Shown: positions 1 through 33,946, counted from the first letter of the stretch. The stretch: DNA of 64,000 bases from Numida meleagris (GCF_002078875.1 NC_034409.1:61085244-61149243), one strand, 5' to 3'. Notes: generated by a model not told the origin, from the letters alone. Made by a program: numbers and translations.

Positions 1-411
1 TCCTCTATAAGGACAGGCTGAGAGATGGGGCTGTTCAGCCTGGAGAACTGAAGGCCCTGGGGAGACCTGATAGTGGCCTTTCAGTATCTAAAGGTGAGAT
101 ATAACAAGGAAGGGGACAGACTTTCAGAGGGTCTGCAATGATAGGACAAGGGGAAATGATTTCAAACTGAAAGATGGAGGTTTAGCTCGGATATTAGGAA
201 GACTATTTTCAAAATAAGGGTGGTCAGACACTGGAGCAGGCTGCCCAGAGAGGTGGTGGATGCCCCATCCCTGGAGACACTCAAGGTCAGGCTGGACGGG
301 GCTCTGAGCAACCTGATCTACCTGTGGGTGTCCCTGTTCATTGCAGGGGGGGTTGGACCATATGACCTTTAAGGGTTCCTTCCAACTCAAACAACTCTAT
401 GACACAATGAC
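1..411 (+). mobile_element. CR1 LINE 3' fragment
   Basis: Sense CR1 3' region with GGCTGTTCAGCCTGGAGAA, the AGGCTGCCCAGAGAGGTGGT segment, and the end TTCCAACTCAAACAACTCTA with degenerate ATGA octamers. Truncated by the window edge. It lies in the KDM5A intron before the PHD1 exon, antisense to the gene. Confidence 0.9.
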
Positions 412-824
412 TAGTTTAAACTCAGAACAGTAAGGATGAAGATGTAAACAGCTGATATTACTATAATCAAAATGCTGAAGTACTGGGGCATCTCACATAT
501 ATTTAAAGGAAGAGATGTAGTACTATCGCACCACGAAGGGGAGCTCAAATAGAAAGCAAGCTACTGAACACATACAAAAAGTGCATGGCAAAGCAAGTCT
601 TCAAATGTATAATCAAGTACCTTCACATTGTAACAACCTTCCTGTGTGAAGTAAAAGCTATGCATTATTTTATAAAACATTGTTCATTCTTCCCACTAGC
701 AGTATCACCTGCACCAGTGTCCATCCACTTACCTATCTGGGAGGGATTTTTGTTTTGGGAAAAAAACACCTTAGTAAATCAAAGAATTTCTTATCAGAAA
801 CCACAGCAAGATAATCAAACTTAC

Positions 825-12499
<11,675 letters not shown>

Positions 12500-12614
12500 N
12501 NNNNNNNNNNNNNNNNNNNNNNNNNNNNNNNNNNNNNNNNNNNNNNNNNNNNNNNNNNNNNNNNNNNNNNNNNNNNNNNNNNNNNNNNNNNNNNNNNNNN
12601 NNNNNNNNNNNNNN
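12500..12614. other. Assembly gap (N run) at KDM5A first exon
   Basis: 115 N bases interrupt the KDM5A first exon and 5' UTR inside a GC-rich island. ORFs that pass through this run are artefacts. Confidence 0.99.
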
Positions 12615-12680
12615 GGGCGGCCCTCAGGGGCGGCCGGTGGGGCAGGGCCGGCGGCCGAGGCGCATCCTCCGGCGGCCGTA

Positions 12681-12755
12681 GCAAGGCAGAAGCAGGGCAG
12701 GGCCAGGCAGGGCAGGGCCGGACAGGGCAGGCCGGGGCGGGGCAAGGGGGGAGGG
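12681..12755 (+). repeat. G-rich minisatellite-like tract, G-quadruplex potential
   Basis: Repeated GCAGG and GGGCAGGGCC-type units run into GGGGCGGGG and GGGGGG on the plus strand. It lies just upstream of KDM5A exon 1, next to the gap. Many G runs with short loops make quadruplex formation plausible and may explain the neighbouring assembly failure. Confidence 0.65.
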
Positions 12756-13430
12756 TGGCGCGGCCCGCTGGCCCGCGGGGCGGCTCCTGCCGAGTGTCGT
12801 CGCCCCGTCCCAAGGGGCTAGCTCCCCCCGCGCCGAGCCCCTCTGGCTCGCGTTCCAGCTCGTCCGGAAGTTACGCGGCCTCTTTTCAGCCCTCCCCCGG
12901 AAGCCGACGCTGTTGTTGTCTTCCGACCCAAAAAATAGTCCCTCCGCCCCACTCGTCTCCAGCCGGCCACCAGCGCCGAGGGGACGGCCGCCTGCCGTCC
13001 CCGCCCGCTCGCGGGGACGGTGCTCCGGAGGAACCGAGAAGGAAAGCGCTCGGCCAGGCGCCTCTAAGGGAACCGTGCGGCGTGGCTCCGTGGGCGGCCG
13101 AGGGAGGGGACCTGGGGTCCAGTGGGGAAGGGGGCCGCCTCCACTTCCGGCGCGGAGGAATGTGCAGCGATACTGAGACCATTCACTTCCGGTGCTGAAG
13201 GGCCGTTTCGCCCATTGTCTGAGCCGGACGTCAGGAGGAAGGCCGGGAGCTCCGCCCCCTTCAGGCCGGGCCCCTCGCGGCCGTTGGGCTGTTGGGCCCT
13301 GGGGCGGGGGAGGAGTGGGTCCCGTTTAGGGATCGGCGGCCCGGGCGTCATCCCGCGGGGACTCTGGTACCTCGAGTTCGCACCCATTACAACACGTGCT
13401 TTGAAAGGGAGCTCTCTGTTTATTCTCGTT

Positions 13431-15359
13431 GTTTAATACTCAGGCGCAGCCTTGATCCCAGTGTACCATTTCAGTCCTAGAAAAAGTAATTTCGTTCTGC
13501 TCCCTCCGGGTTCACACTATCTACTTCAGACAGATCAGTGCACTTACCTGCAGTGTTTCCCTGCTAGATTGAGGAGGTGGTGCCCCCATTTTACATGCGG
13601 GAAACAAATGGCTTGGAAGCAAATGGTCAATTTTGACAATTTATAAGAGCTAGCCAATCTTATAAAACATCAAGTGAACCTAGCAGTGGATATTGTGTTG
13701 TTGCAATGGCTCACTATATTTCTCCAGGGGGCTCTGGACATGGATGATTGATATTTTTATGACTAAGAGCATGTGGAGTGCAGATGTTCCCCCACCAGCT
13801 GCTAGAAATTGTGTTTCTCCATAGTCCTGACAATTTTTTTTCATAGCAGTACCAGATTATTTTTGCATAGAGACTGTTCCAAACATCTGAATTGCCAACA
13901 TGCTCCATTTCCAAGATAAGCAGTGACTCAGCCAGGAATACTATGTAGAAAAAAAAGCGGCATGCTGAAAAGCTCCGAAACCATGCCAAACTTTTGTTGT
14001 GAGAATAGCCCATTGTTTTCCTTCTAGGCTGTTCAAAGTTCATTTCTGTGCTTTGGTGAGAGAGTTTCAGCAGGTATGGCTTGAAAGAGTCTGGGAAGAT
14101 TTGGGAAAATCTTGTTTAATATCTTCATCAGTGATCTGGAAGAAGAGATAGAGTCCACCCTCTGCAAGTTTGCTAATGATACAAAGCTGAGAGGAGTGGC
14201 TGACCCAGCAGAATGCTGTGCTGCTATTCAACAAGACCTAGACAGGCTGGAAGGTTGGGTGAGGTTTTATAAATGCAGGTGTAGAGTCTTGCACCTGGAG
14301 AGGAATAACTGCATGCATCAGTACAGGTTAGGGGCTGAGCTGCTGGAGGGGAGCTCTGTGGAGAAGGACCTCAGTGTTCTGGTGGACAACAGGTTGGCCA
14401 TGAGCCAGCAGTGTGCCCTTGTGGCCAAGGAGGCCAGTGGTATCTTGGGATGCATTAAAAAGAGCATGCCCAGCAGGTTGAGGAAGGTGATTCTTCCCTC
14501 TACTCTGCCCTGGTGAGGCCACATCTGAAGTACTGTGTCCAATTCTTGGCTCCCCAGTACAAAAAAAAAAAAAAAAAAATAGGGAACATCTAGTGAGAGT
14601 CCAAAAGAGAGACATAAAGATTATGAGGAGCCTGGTATATCCCTTGTATGTGGAAATACTGAGAGACTTGGGACACTCCAGCCTGGAGAAGACTGAGAAG
14701 GGAGCTCATAATTTTTTATAAAAAAATCTAAAACGTAGGAATCAACTGGATGGGGCCAAACTCTTTTCAGTGGTGTGCAGTGATGGAACAAGATGCACAA
14801 AATGGAACACAGGAAGTCCCACAACAATGCAAGGAGGAACTGAGGGGACTTACACCTCTCATACAGAATGTTCAACTGTTTTACATGAGGTGGGGAGCAC
14901 AGCCTCTGCTGGCCTTCATCCAGAGAATTATCCACCACTATCTTGCTCTCTTCTGAGTTTATTAAGAAAATTGCTTTGAAAAAGAACTTCATAGCTTTGG
15001 AAGTAAGCCTAGGTTTATTTTCTAGCACACATGGTAGCTAGATTAGGAAGTGCTGCATTGCATCAATGATAAGAAGGACTGCTGGGTATGGGGAGATACA
15101 TGGGGGAAGGAAGAGTCTGAAAAGCACCTAGATGATGTAAAATAATACACTTGGATATTCAGGTGTTGCTTGAAACAGTGAATCTTGATTCCTAACCCCT
15201 GTGACTGGTTCCTAACTCCTGTGTGTCAGTCGGTTTATTTCCATAGGAGAATGGCATGCTGTCGTTGCTACTGTTCATGAAGTGAGTTCTGGCAACAAGC
15301 TCTCGTTGTTTCACGGGAACCCAAACCACAGCCCTACAAACACCATAACCCCAGCTGGA
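13431..15359. other. KDM5A-CCDC77 intergenic region
   Basis: Between the two divergent CpG islands. Apart from the CR1 fragment at 14095-14855, nothing recognisable is seen at 13431-14094 or 14856-15359. Confidence 0.75.
14095..14855 (+). mobile_element. CR1 LINE fragment with reverse-transcriptase C-terminal coding
   Basis: Sense CR1. The frame at 14112-14516 (134 codons, uninterrupted) reads IFISDLEEEIESTLCKFAND and VLVDNRLAMSQQCALVAKEA, the conserved end of CR1 ORF2 after the RT active site. A 19-base A run (14561-14579) interrupts the element. Diverged CR1 continues through FQWC-type sequence to about 14855. The 5' part and 3' octamers are missing. Confidence 0.85.
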
Positions 15360-15399
15360 GCTGAGCGCTCCTCCTCCCTCTGCAGGCCCCGCAGCCGCC

Positions 15400-15409
15400 G
15401 CGCACGCGC
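15400..15409. promoter_or_regulatory. NRF1-like site
   Basis: GCGCACGCGC differs at one position from the palindromic NRF1 consensus GCGCATGCGC. It is 26 bases upstream of the ZNF143-type element. Confidence 0.5.
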
Positions 15410-15425
15410 AGTGATCCCTTCCAGG

Positions 15426-15445
15426 ACTACAACTCCCAGAGGCGC
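15426..15445 (+). promoter_or_regulatory. ZNF143/THAP11 (SBS) element
   Basis: ACTACAACTCCCAGAGGCGC closely matches the long ACTACAAYTCCCAGMRKGC promoter element bound by ZNF143 and THAP11/HCFC1. It is about 150 bases upstream of the CCDC77 ATG, a usual distance for this element. Confidence 0.8.
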
Positions 15446-15482
15446 CATCGCGGAACGCGTGCGGTCCGTGTCGCGAGTGCCA

Positions 15483-15487
15483 ATTGG
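15483..15487 (-). promoter_or_regulatory. CCAAT box 1 (NF-Y type, inverted)
   Basis: ATTGG on plus, CCAAT on minus, within a CCAATTGG palindrome. It is followed by TAGAGGAGGC, similar to the sequence after the second box. Confidence 0.6.
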
Positions 15488-15523
15488 TAGAGGAGGCCGG
15501 CGCCGCGTGGAAGGCTGCTCGTA

Positions 15524-15528
15524 ATTGG
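15524..15528 (-). promoter_or_regulatory. CCAAT box 2 (NF-Y type, inverted)
   Basis: ATTGG within AATTGGCAGAGGCGGC, 41 bases after the first box. The pair is spaced close to four helical turns, a spacing seen in multi-CCAAT NF-Y promoters. Confidence 0.6.
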
Positions 15529-15593
15529 CAGAGGCGGCAGGCGGCGGGCCACTCCTGTGTTTGAGTGGTGGAGGGTGACGAGTGGCGGTCTCC

Positions 15594-26786
<11,193 letters not shown>

Positions 26787-28145
26787 AGCTGAGGTTTTAG
26801 TTGGCATCATAGTTTTAGGAATGGGACGTTGCCTGTTTACTGGCATCCAGTAACAGAAGGCTTGAAGAAATCTGTAGTTAGGAATGTCATAACATCCATC
26901 GGTGATACACAAGCCATTCCTAACATGCCAAATTAGGTTGCTGTGTCTGTTGATGCGCACATGCTGAGTCTGATCCAGAAAGTACCAGAAGACTGATACA
27001 TCAGGAGCGTTCTTATGACTTTTTCTTACTTTCCTAACTGTGGTGTAAGGAGTGGTGTATACTGGTCTTAAACTTTATTTGGAGCATATTAGAAAGCAGA
27101 AATGTAAACTTAATGACCACTGAAAGATCTAGTTCAAGATCTGAATTGCTTTGCTCACCTTTTCCTATGTGAGAAAGAGCTTTTAAAATGTTTTCAATGA
27201 TTACTGTTTTGGTACCTAAGTAATTCAGGATGTAACTGGAAATTTTCTTTGAAAAAGACCTCGCACAGAAATTTTGTACTAAGATGTATGACATCCAACT
27301 CTAACTTTTACAATATAACTACTTTTAAATAGCTTCCCTTTGATTATTTCTAACCTAGCTGGGACAAACCTGACTGATTTTAATATGGTGGAAAAAGATA
27401 ACATTTTAGGGAACTCATCTGGAAGAATGAGCAGTATCTACTCTTGTTTGGAATAGCTGGGGGGAGGGAGATACCACACTATGAAGAGTCATCTTCCCAT
27501 CCCCTTTTGCCTAGCCCATCTTAACTCATGCAGGAGGCTCATAATAGAAAGCATATACCATCTTCCTTAGCCACTGTAGTATCTGCCTTTGTAGCTTTAA
27601 ACTATACTATGGTTATGTACCAACAAGGCATGATCAGGTTTTGCTTCAGCTGCTGCATAGCTGTAACTGAAATTGAGGTTGAAGAGCAGATGTCTGGTTG
27701 CTACATGAGGAATATAGCCTCCTTCACTTCTGTACCCTCTGCTGGAAATCTTGCTATCCCTTATGGTCCTATACTGTGGCTTTCACTGGGCACATGTATT
27801 CTTGAAGTCACATTCATCATAGACAAACTTCATTGTGGGTGGCTGACAATCTGTATCTAGGTGCTCAGCCACTACTAAAATGGGCTCTTTTAAAGTGTGT
27901 TGTCACTGACTAGTTTAGCTGAAGATGATGAACCAGTTCAGAAACTGATTCGTGGACAGCTTAGATGCCGATGCCATGCAGATAGTAATTTAGCCTCACC
28001 CCTTAGCTGATGAGTACTCTCTCACATAAGTCTAGCTAATTAAAGGAAGCTTGTATGTGAGATACTATTCTACCAGTTTGAAGATAGAATATAAAAAAAT
28101 ATATATTACAGGTCCTGAAAGGCAACGTCTGAAAAAATGCTACAT

Positions 28146-28151
28146 AATAAA
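28146..28151 (+). terminator. Candidate CCDC77 polyadenylation signal
   Basis: AATAAA about 1.36 kb after the CCDC77 stop, the first canonical hexamer seen in the sense strand there. Further AATAAA copies are at 28698-28703 and 30702-30707, so alternative 3' ends are possible. Which one is used cannot be decided from sequence. Confidence 0.4.
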
Positions 28152-31100
28152 TTATTAGCCACTTAGCAAGATCTATCTACTTAAATTCAAAGAAAGGAAG
28201 AGAAAGAAGGATGGAAATGTTTAATTTCCTGTCTTCCTTACCAATATTTCTTATTACTTGAAAGACTGAACAGAATGAACTGGCAACATTCCTAATATTT
28301 GCTGTCACTTCTGCATCAAAGTACGTCTTGGACTTTATTTTTCATCTGTCGTTAGGTTATGAACCTTTCCTATATGAGGTGAGTAGGGGGAAGAAATTAC
28401 AATAGTGCTGATCTGTAAATTCGTTTTATTTGGAAGGTTGAATGTTTGTCCAAGGGCCGGAAGTGCAGGGTATTGTGTGTGTTTTTTCTGTGTGACATCA
28501 CGTGATTATGTGCAATGTTGCTTTCATGTTGCCAAAACAAATGGGGACCTTCAGGCCAAGAACTGCTTTAAAAAGTCAAGTACTTTCTACTACCAGCAAC
28601 TGCCTTTTAAGGCATTCTTGGCATTTCCTAGTGGTTTCCTGAAAAAGGTTCTGAGACCCACGTTAGTCCATTTTCTTCCACAATTTTTATGTAGGGAAAT
28701 AAAAAATCATTTGCTCCAAAGATGAGCTTTTTGGTCAATTGACATTAATGTGTGATTTGTATCATTTCAATATACCTAAGTGCCACGTTATGTAGGTGCA
28801 AAGAATTTGTAACATATCTCTAAAATGGCTGACTCTTGGAATATGGAGACAGTCAAGGATCAAGGGTTGGAACTGGACAAACGAGCTTATTGGGGAGCGG
28901 GCTGCAAAAGCGTTGTACATAGGGGAAACATGAGCAGAAGGTGAAAACAAGTTGTGTAGCATTACTTAGACGAGGAAGGAGTGCGTGCATTTTAGAAAGG
29001 GTGTTGAAATATTGAGCAAGGCACAGAACTAAAGATGATTTAGCAGAGATGAAAAGGTTGTGTAAGAGCTCATATTGTATTTCATTAGGGCTGATTAATA
29101 TACACGCACAGTGGTGATGAACTACCAGAGGCCTCTTTATCTTAGCTGAGCAAGAACCAGTAGCTTGACCCTGGAGATTCAATGTAAAAAGAAAAAAACA
29201 CATTTTATCAGAAAAATGGTTCTTTTTCTTTCATTATGACAAACTACTTGTGGAGATAACAAATTCTCTGTCTTCAAACTAAAAAAAAAGATTGAGCCTC
29301 TGGAAAAGATGACTGGTTTTAATAAGTTACTAGGCTTGACATGTTAGATCATAATGAAATATAATGATGTGAAATAACAGGAAATGATTTAATGGTCCCT
29401 TGTGCCTTTAGAGATAGGATTTTTTTTTTAATATATATAGGCAATACTGGTAGGAGTTTTTCAGCACTTTTTCCTTTTATTATAGGCATGTATACTGTGT
29501 CAGCTCACCCTACACAGCAAGGTTTCTAAAAGAGGTTATGTGGGTTGGCTTTTTTACTCATGTTTTTTTAATTACACTCAAGTTGTGGTATAATTGATGC
29601 TTTTGGAATGGACCTAAATAACAGGAATATATGCTCATATGCAATAGCTACACTTAAATTGCTTGCATAATTGTGTGTTCAGAAACACACATTTTGCCAG
29701 TATGGATGGACTCTCTGGGCACTTAATCTGGAATTGTAATGCCTCTGTACATAGGCCAGGAAGTAATTCTTGGTAAATAATGAGACACTTGTTTTTGAGA
29801 CTAGTTGGGAGCAACATCTTGTGCATTTCGTTAGATCAGTTCGTGGAAAACCATGTTGTTCAGACTTTTAATTACAGCTCACAAATACATCTAGTTCTGT
29901 TACACTGGAACGTATTCATGCCTGCTTAGTCAAAATCCTAGTAAAGATATCACTTTTGTCCTCATTCAAAGCAGCGTAACAGCTCATTTGCATAGAAGGG
30001 ACATTTTAAGATTTTTCTTTTACTATTTTTCGCATCATTTTGCTGTCGTATGCCTAAGTTGTAAGAAATGCTTTGCCTCCTTAAAGGGCAGTTCTTAAAC
30101 TTGCAAGTCTACCTGGAGAAGTACATTGTTAGCATGTGTACTAAAACGCACTCAGATGCTTTGTAGAAGGGACGAGAGCTGAAAGTGCAGCAATTCCTTC
30201 TGATGACTGCATTCATAGGATTTACAGTGTAAGGAACAAAAATAGTTTCAATTCTTAGGTCGCATCACATCTTTAGGGTTTTCTTTGAAACATGGAGGAA
30301 TTTAACCTTCTGGGGGAAAATGCTTCTGGCACGACTTAGTATGTGAGAGTAGTGGGGACGGACTTCTGATCCGGCCCATGTAGTACCAAATTAACTATTT
30401 GCAGAAAGGATGTCTTTGAGCATGAGGCAGCGTGGCTGTGCTTCAAGTGAGCTCAAAGTGCAGCTTCACAAACAAGGCCCTCAATAGGGCTGAGCATTCA
30501 CTTACACTGACTAAATTGCATGTTTTACCAATTACGATGCTGTTGGATCGTGGACAAATTACAAATGTGTAAATAGGGATTACCTGCTTTAATTCAGAAA
30601 GCCCACAGAGGCTTTCTACATGCTAGCGTTTCAATGTCAAAGCACAGAAATCTTAACTGCTCGGTCAGGAAGGGTTTAATTGCTGAAATGGGTTCAACTT
30701 GAATAAAAAGCTCTGGATTTACCCTGGTGAAGCACATACAGGATATGCTGAATTCTCCTGTGTTGATTCAGGGATCAAACTGACTGTCTTTCACTGTAAA
30801 CGTTTATCTCAGCAGTGAGTCACTCCCAGACTGCTCAGTAAAACGCTTTTTCCTTTCAGTGCTAGTTTGGGTGGGGAGAGGTCTGCTCAGCATCGTCCCA
30901 GGGGAAGCTGTTTGGCTTTACGCTCCGTGGTGTCTGTAATAAAATGAGCGTGCCACATCTTTGGAGCTTCTTGCAACAGGAGGGTGAGGAGCACGATCGC
31001 TTTAACTATAAAGCAAGTCCTGGTGTTTTTAAGAATGGAAAGGAGGGTCAGGCAAAATTATAGTCAGATTTGAAGAGGCGGATGTCCAAAATGATTACAG

Positions 31101-31168
31101 ACTTAGATGCATCTCTCATTCTGATAAATCCTGAAAAGTCTTTTTGAAAGATCTCACCTTGAACTAGG

Positions 31169-31192
31169 TTTTTTTTTTTTTTTTTTTTTTTT
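31169..31192 (+). repeat. Poly-T run (24 T)
   Basis: Uninterrupted T run in the CCDC77-B4GALNT3 intergenic region. It could be the reversed poly-A tail of a retroposed sequence, but no body or target duplication was recognised. Confidence 0.85.
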
Positions 31193-32571
31193 CTGGAAGT
31201 GCAAATGTGCTGTGAATATTGAGAGAGAGTTCTGAGGCGCAGAAAGCAACTGAGGCCCATTTCCATGGCAGGATGGGTAGCAAGGACGTGTTCCTTGAGG
31301 CACTTGGTGACGTTCGTGTCTAAGGTCACTCCAAAATGTCCTCCTCGTGGCTGAAAAGGAAGGCCAGGCCATTTCTATGCCATTTTGTCTGGACAGCTAG
31401 GGCTTGAGACCTATGAAGAAAGAGTTATGCTGTGAAAAGATAGAAGCGTGGATGAGGTTTCCCACCCAGATAGTGGAGCTGTAGGAAGACAGTCGTGTGA
31501 CTGATGTTGATGGCAGTCACACCTGTTGGTCACCTGCATGGTACTCACACAAGTGTTGGTAGCATAACAGGATTGGTAACAGTTGTGCTGCTGATTAATG
31601 TAGCTGCGTGAGCAAAACTCGCTGTATCAGTGCAACTTTAGTGGTCAAGAAGATGCTTTTGCCAACAGTTTAATTGAGGAGTCACGCGGATTCTGCTGCT
31701 GTGTTGTAAAGCATCAGGAGGGATCTTACTTGCGTAGCCCATCAGCAATGCGTTTGGAGTCCAGCACCAAAAAGCCAAGAGCATCTTCAGAACTGCCCTT
31801 TCTGTTAGAAGCGCTTCTGCCCTTGAGCCGTTTCATTTACAAATGTTGAAATGAAGTCAGGGATTGTGCTTGGGAACGTGGCTATGGGCAGGAGGGAGGC
31901 CCTGCAGTCACCAGGGTTAGCAATGGTGCACTTGGTGCGGGGCTGGTAATTGGTGTTAACATGAAAGTTACATGAGAAGAAAAAAGGGAAGGAGCAAGAG
32001 GCAGATAATTGAACCTTTGGGGAGACTACAGAGAAAGGATGTTGGCACAGAGCTACAAGTAACTTACAGAACAGGGAAACAGTTGTTAGATAAGTAGAAG
32101 CACAAGCGTAACAGAACAAGGCAGGGATGCACAGGGATGCAGCCAGAGAGCAACAGGAGATGCACGTCCTTAAATGTTGTACTCATGTCAAAGGCTGCTT
32201 TTATTGTGGGGAAATGCGGCCAAAATGGAAAATAAACAAAACCCCAAGCAAAGCACAAAATACCCTGTTGGCTGAGCTGGTGGATGGTCAGTGAGAAAGC
32301 CCAGTGTGAAGAGGGTGCTCTGTGTAGGCAATCCTTTTGTTAGTGTAGAGCTTCCATCCCACTCCCCTCCATACAACCAGAGAAAAGCATGCTGATTTGT
32401 TTTAATATGCAAACAAGTTCCAGCAGTGCAGTTGTTGGGCAGAAGTATCCTTCTCCAGTTCCTGGAGTCATGCTTCAAGCCGCGTTCCAGGGGCCAGGCA
32501 GTGCTTACAGTCTGCTGTCACATGCCCTGTCTGGGGATGGACAGACAGGATAGGTTTTTGTTTTCTGAGCA

Positions 32572-33099
32572 CAGAATCGTTTGAGTTGGAAGGGACCCTT
32601 AAAGGCCATCGGGTCCACCCCATGCAGTGAACAGGGACACCCACAGGTAGATCAGGTTGCTCACAGCCCCATCCAGCCTGACCGTGAGTGTCTCCAGGGA
32701 CGCAGCATCCACCACCTCTCTGGGCAACCTCTACAGTGCCTCAGCACCCTGACTGTAAAAAGCTTCTTCCTTATATCCAATCTAAATCTCCTCTCTTTTA
32801 GTTTGAAAGCGTTTCCCCTTGTCCTGTCACAATGGACCCAGCTAAAGAGTCTGTCCTCTTCTTTCTTGTAGCTCCTCTTCAGATACTGAAAGGCTGTTAT
32901 CAGGTCACCTCACAGCCTTCTTTTCTCCAGGCTGAACAGCGCCAGCTCTCAGCCTGTCCTCGTAGGGGAGGTGTTCAATCCCTGGGATCATTTCTGTGGC
33001 CCTCCTCTGGACACGCTCCAACAAGTCCCTGCCTGTGCTGTACTGAGGACTCCACATCTGGACACAGTACTCCAGTGAGGTCTCACCAGCGCAGAGCAT
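32572..33099 (-). mobile_element. CR1 LINE 3' fragment abutting the B4GALNT3 CpG island
   Basis: Antisense CR1 beginning CAGAATCGTTTGAGTTGGAA, with CCACCACCTCTCTGGGCAAC, TCTCCAGGCTGAACAGC and CACAGTACTCCAGTGAGGTC. About 530 bases. Its 5' truncation point touches the GC-rich promoter block. Confidence 0.92.
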
Positions 33100-33283
33100 G
33101 GGGCAGGGTCCGCATCTCCCAGAGGTGTCAGTTGCCTCCCCCCAGCCCCGTGTCGGAGGGTGCCGACCCTCCCGGGCGTAGTGGCCGACCCGAGGCCGGG
33201 GCAGCGCCGCGGGGCCGCGGAGAGGAGGCAGGTGCGGGGAGCGGCGGCAGAGCCCGCCCGGGAGCTGCCCCCGCGGGGCCGCG

Positions 33284-33468
33284 NNNNNNNNNNNNNNNNN
33301 NNNNNNNNNNNNNNNNNNNNNNNNNNNNNNNNNNNNNNNNNNNNNNNNNNNNNNNNNNNNNNNNNNNNNNNNNNNNNNNNNNNNNNNNNNNNNNNNNNNN
33401 NNNNNNNNNNNNNNNNNNNNNNNNNNNNNNNNNNNNNNNNNNNNNNNNNNNNNNNNNNNNNNNNNNNN
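33284..33468. other. Assembly gap (N run) at B4GALNT3 first exon
   Basis: 185 N bases hide the B4GALNT3 start codon and proximal 5' UTR in a very GC-rich stretch. ORFs bridging it are artefacts. Confidence 0.99.
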
Positions 33469-33586
33469 CGGCGGCGGCTGCTGAGGCTGCTGCTGGCCTT
33501 GGGCGCGCTGGCGCTGGGGCTCTGGGCCGCCTACCTGGAGCTGCTGGCGGCGACGGGACCCGGCGGCGGGGCCGGCCCGGATCGCA
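33469..33586 (+). CDS. B4GALNT3: B4GALNT3 coding exon 1 (partial), type II membrane anchor
   Basis: Beta-1,4-N-acetylgalactosaminyltransferase 3 is a Golgi type II membrane enzyme that makes LacdiNAc (GalNAc-beta-1,4-GlcNAc) on glycans. The visible 118 bases read a basic cytosolic end RRRLLR, a hydrophobic anchor LLLALGALALGLWAAYLELL, then a Gly/Pro/Ala-rich stem start. The donor is CGCA|GTAAGT at phase 1. The pattern RRR-LLLAL-GLW-YLEL matches the family N-terminus, and the position next to CCDC77 matches conserved synteny. The initiator ATG and first residues fall in the N run at 33284-33468. The stem, PA14-like and catalytic exons lie beyond the window. The main alternative would be another type II Golgi enzyme, which synteny makes unlikely. 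Confidence 0.85.
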
Positions 33587-33946
33587 GTAAGTACCACCCG
33601 TCTCGTCCCGACCCGTTCCGTCCTCGTCTCCCTGCCCGGTGCTGGGGCCGGAGCTGGGGTTTGTGCCGCGGGAGGAGCGTCGGTGTTGGGATTTCGCCTT
33701 CTTGCCGTCGGCTCTCTTCGGAGAGCTGTCACAACGCGGGACCCGGCTGCGTTTGCGGAGCCCGATGGGCGGGCTCGAAGCCGGCGCTTTGAGTATCGCC
33801 TTTAACGGGACAGCGGCGGTATGGATGCATGGACGGGAGGAGGCAACGCGCGCCCGGGAGATGGGCGCTGCTGGCCTGGTAACGGTGCGCTTGGTGCGAA
33901 CTTGGAGGAGTACAGCAGGGAGGAGATCGGGTGTGGGCAGATTCCT

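Larger units (their letters stand above)
26787..32571 (+). other. CCDC77 3' UTR and intergenic flank
   Basis: Starts at the CCDC77 stop; the first part is probably 3' UTR. Contains candidate polyadenylation signals and a T24 run. No coding sequence is recognised; ORFs up to about 116 codons are chance-sized. Confidence 0.7.
33100..33900 (+). promoter_or_regulatory. CpG island, B4GALNT3 promoter and first exon
   Basis: A very GC- and CpG-rich block on both sides of the N gap, containing the B4GALNT3 first exon. It starts immediately after an antisense CR1 fragment ending near 33099. The promoter proper is probably at 33100-33283 and within the gap. Confidence 0.75.

Noticed and set aside
31048..31372. 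Lys-rich minus-strand ORFs
   Set aside because: Produced by the T24 run read on the opposite strand.
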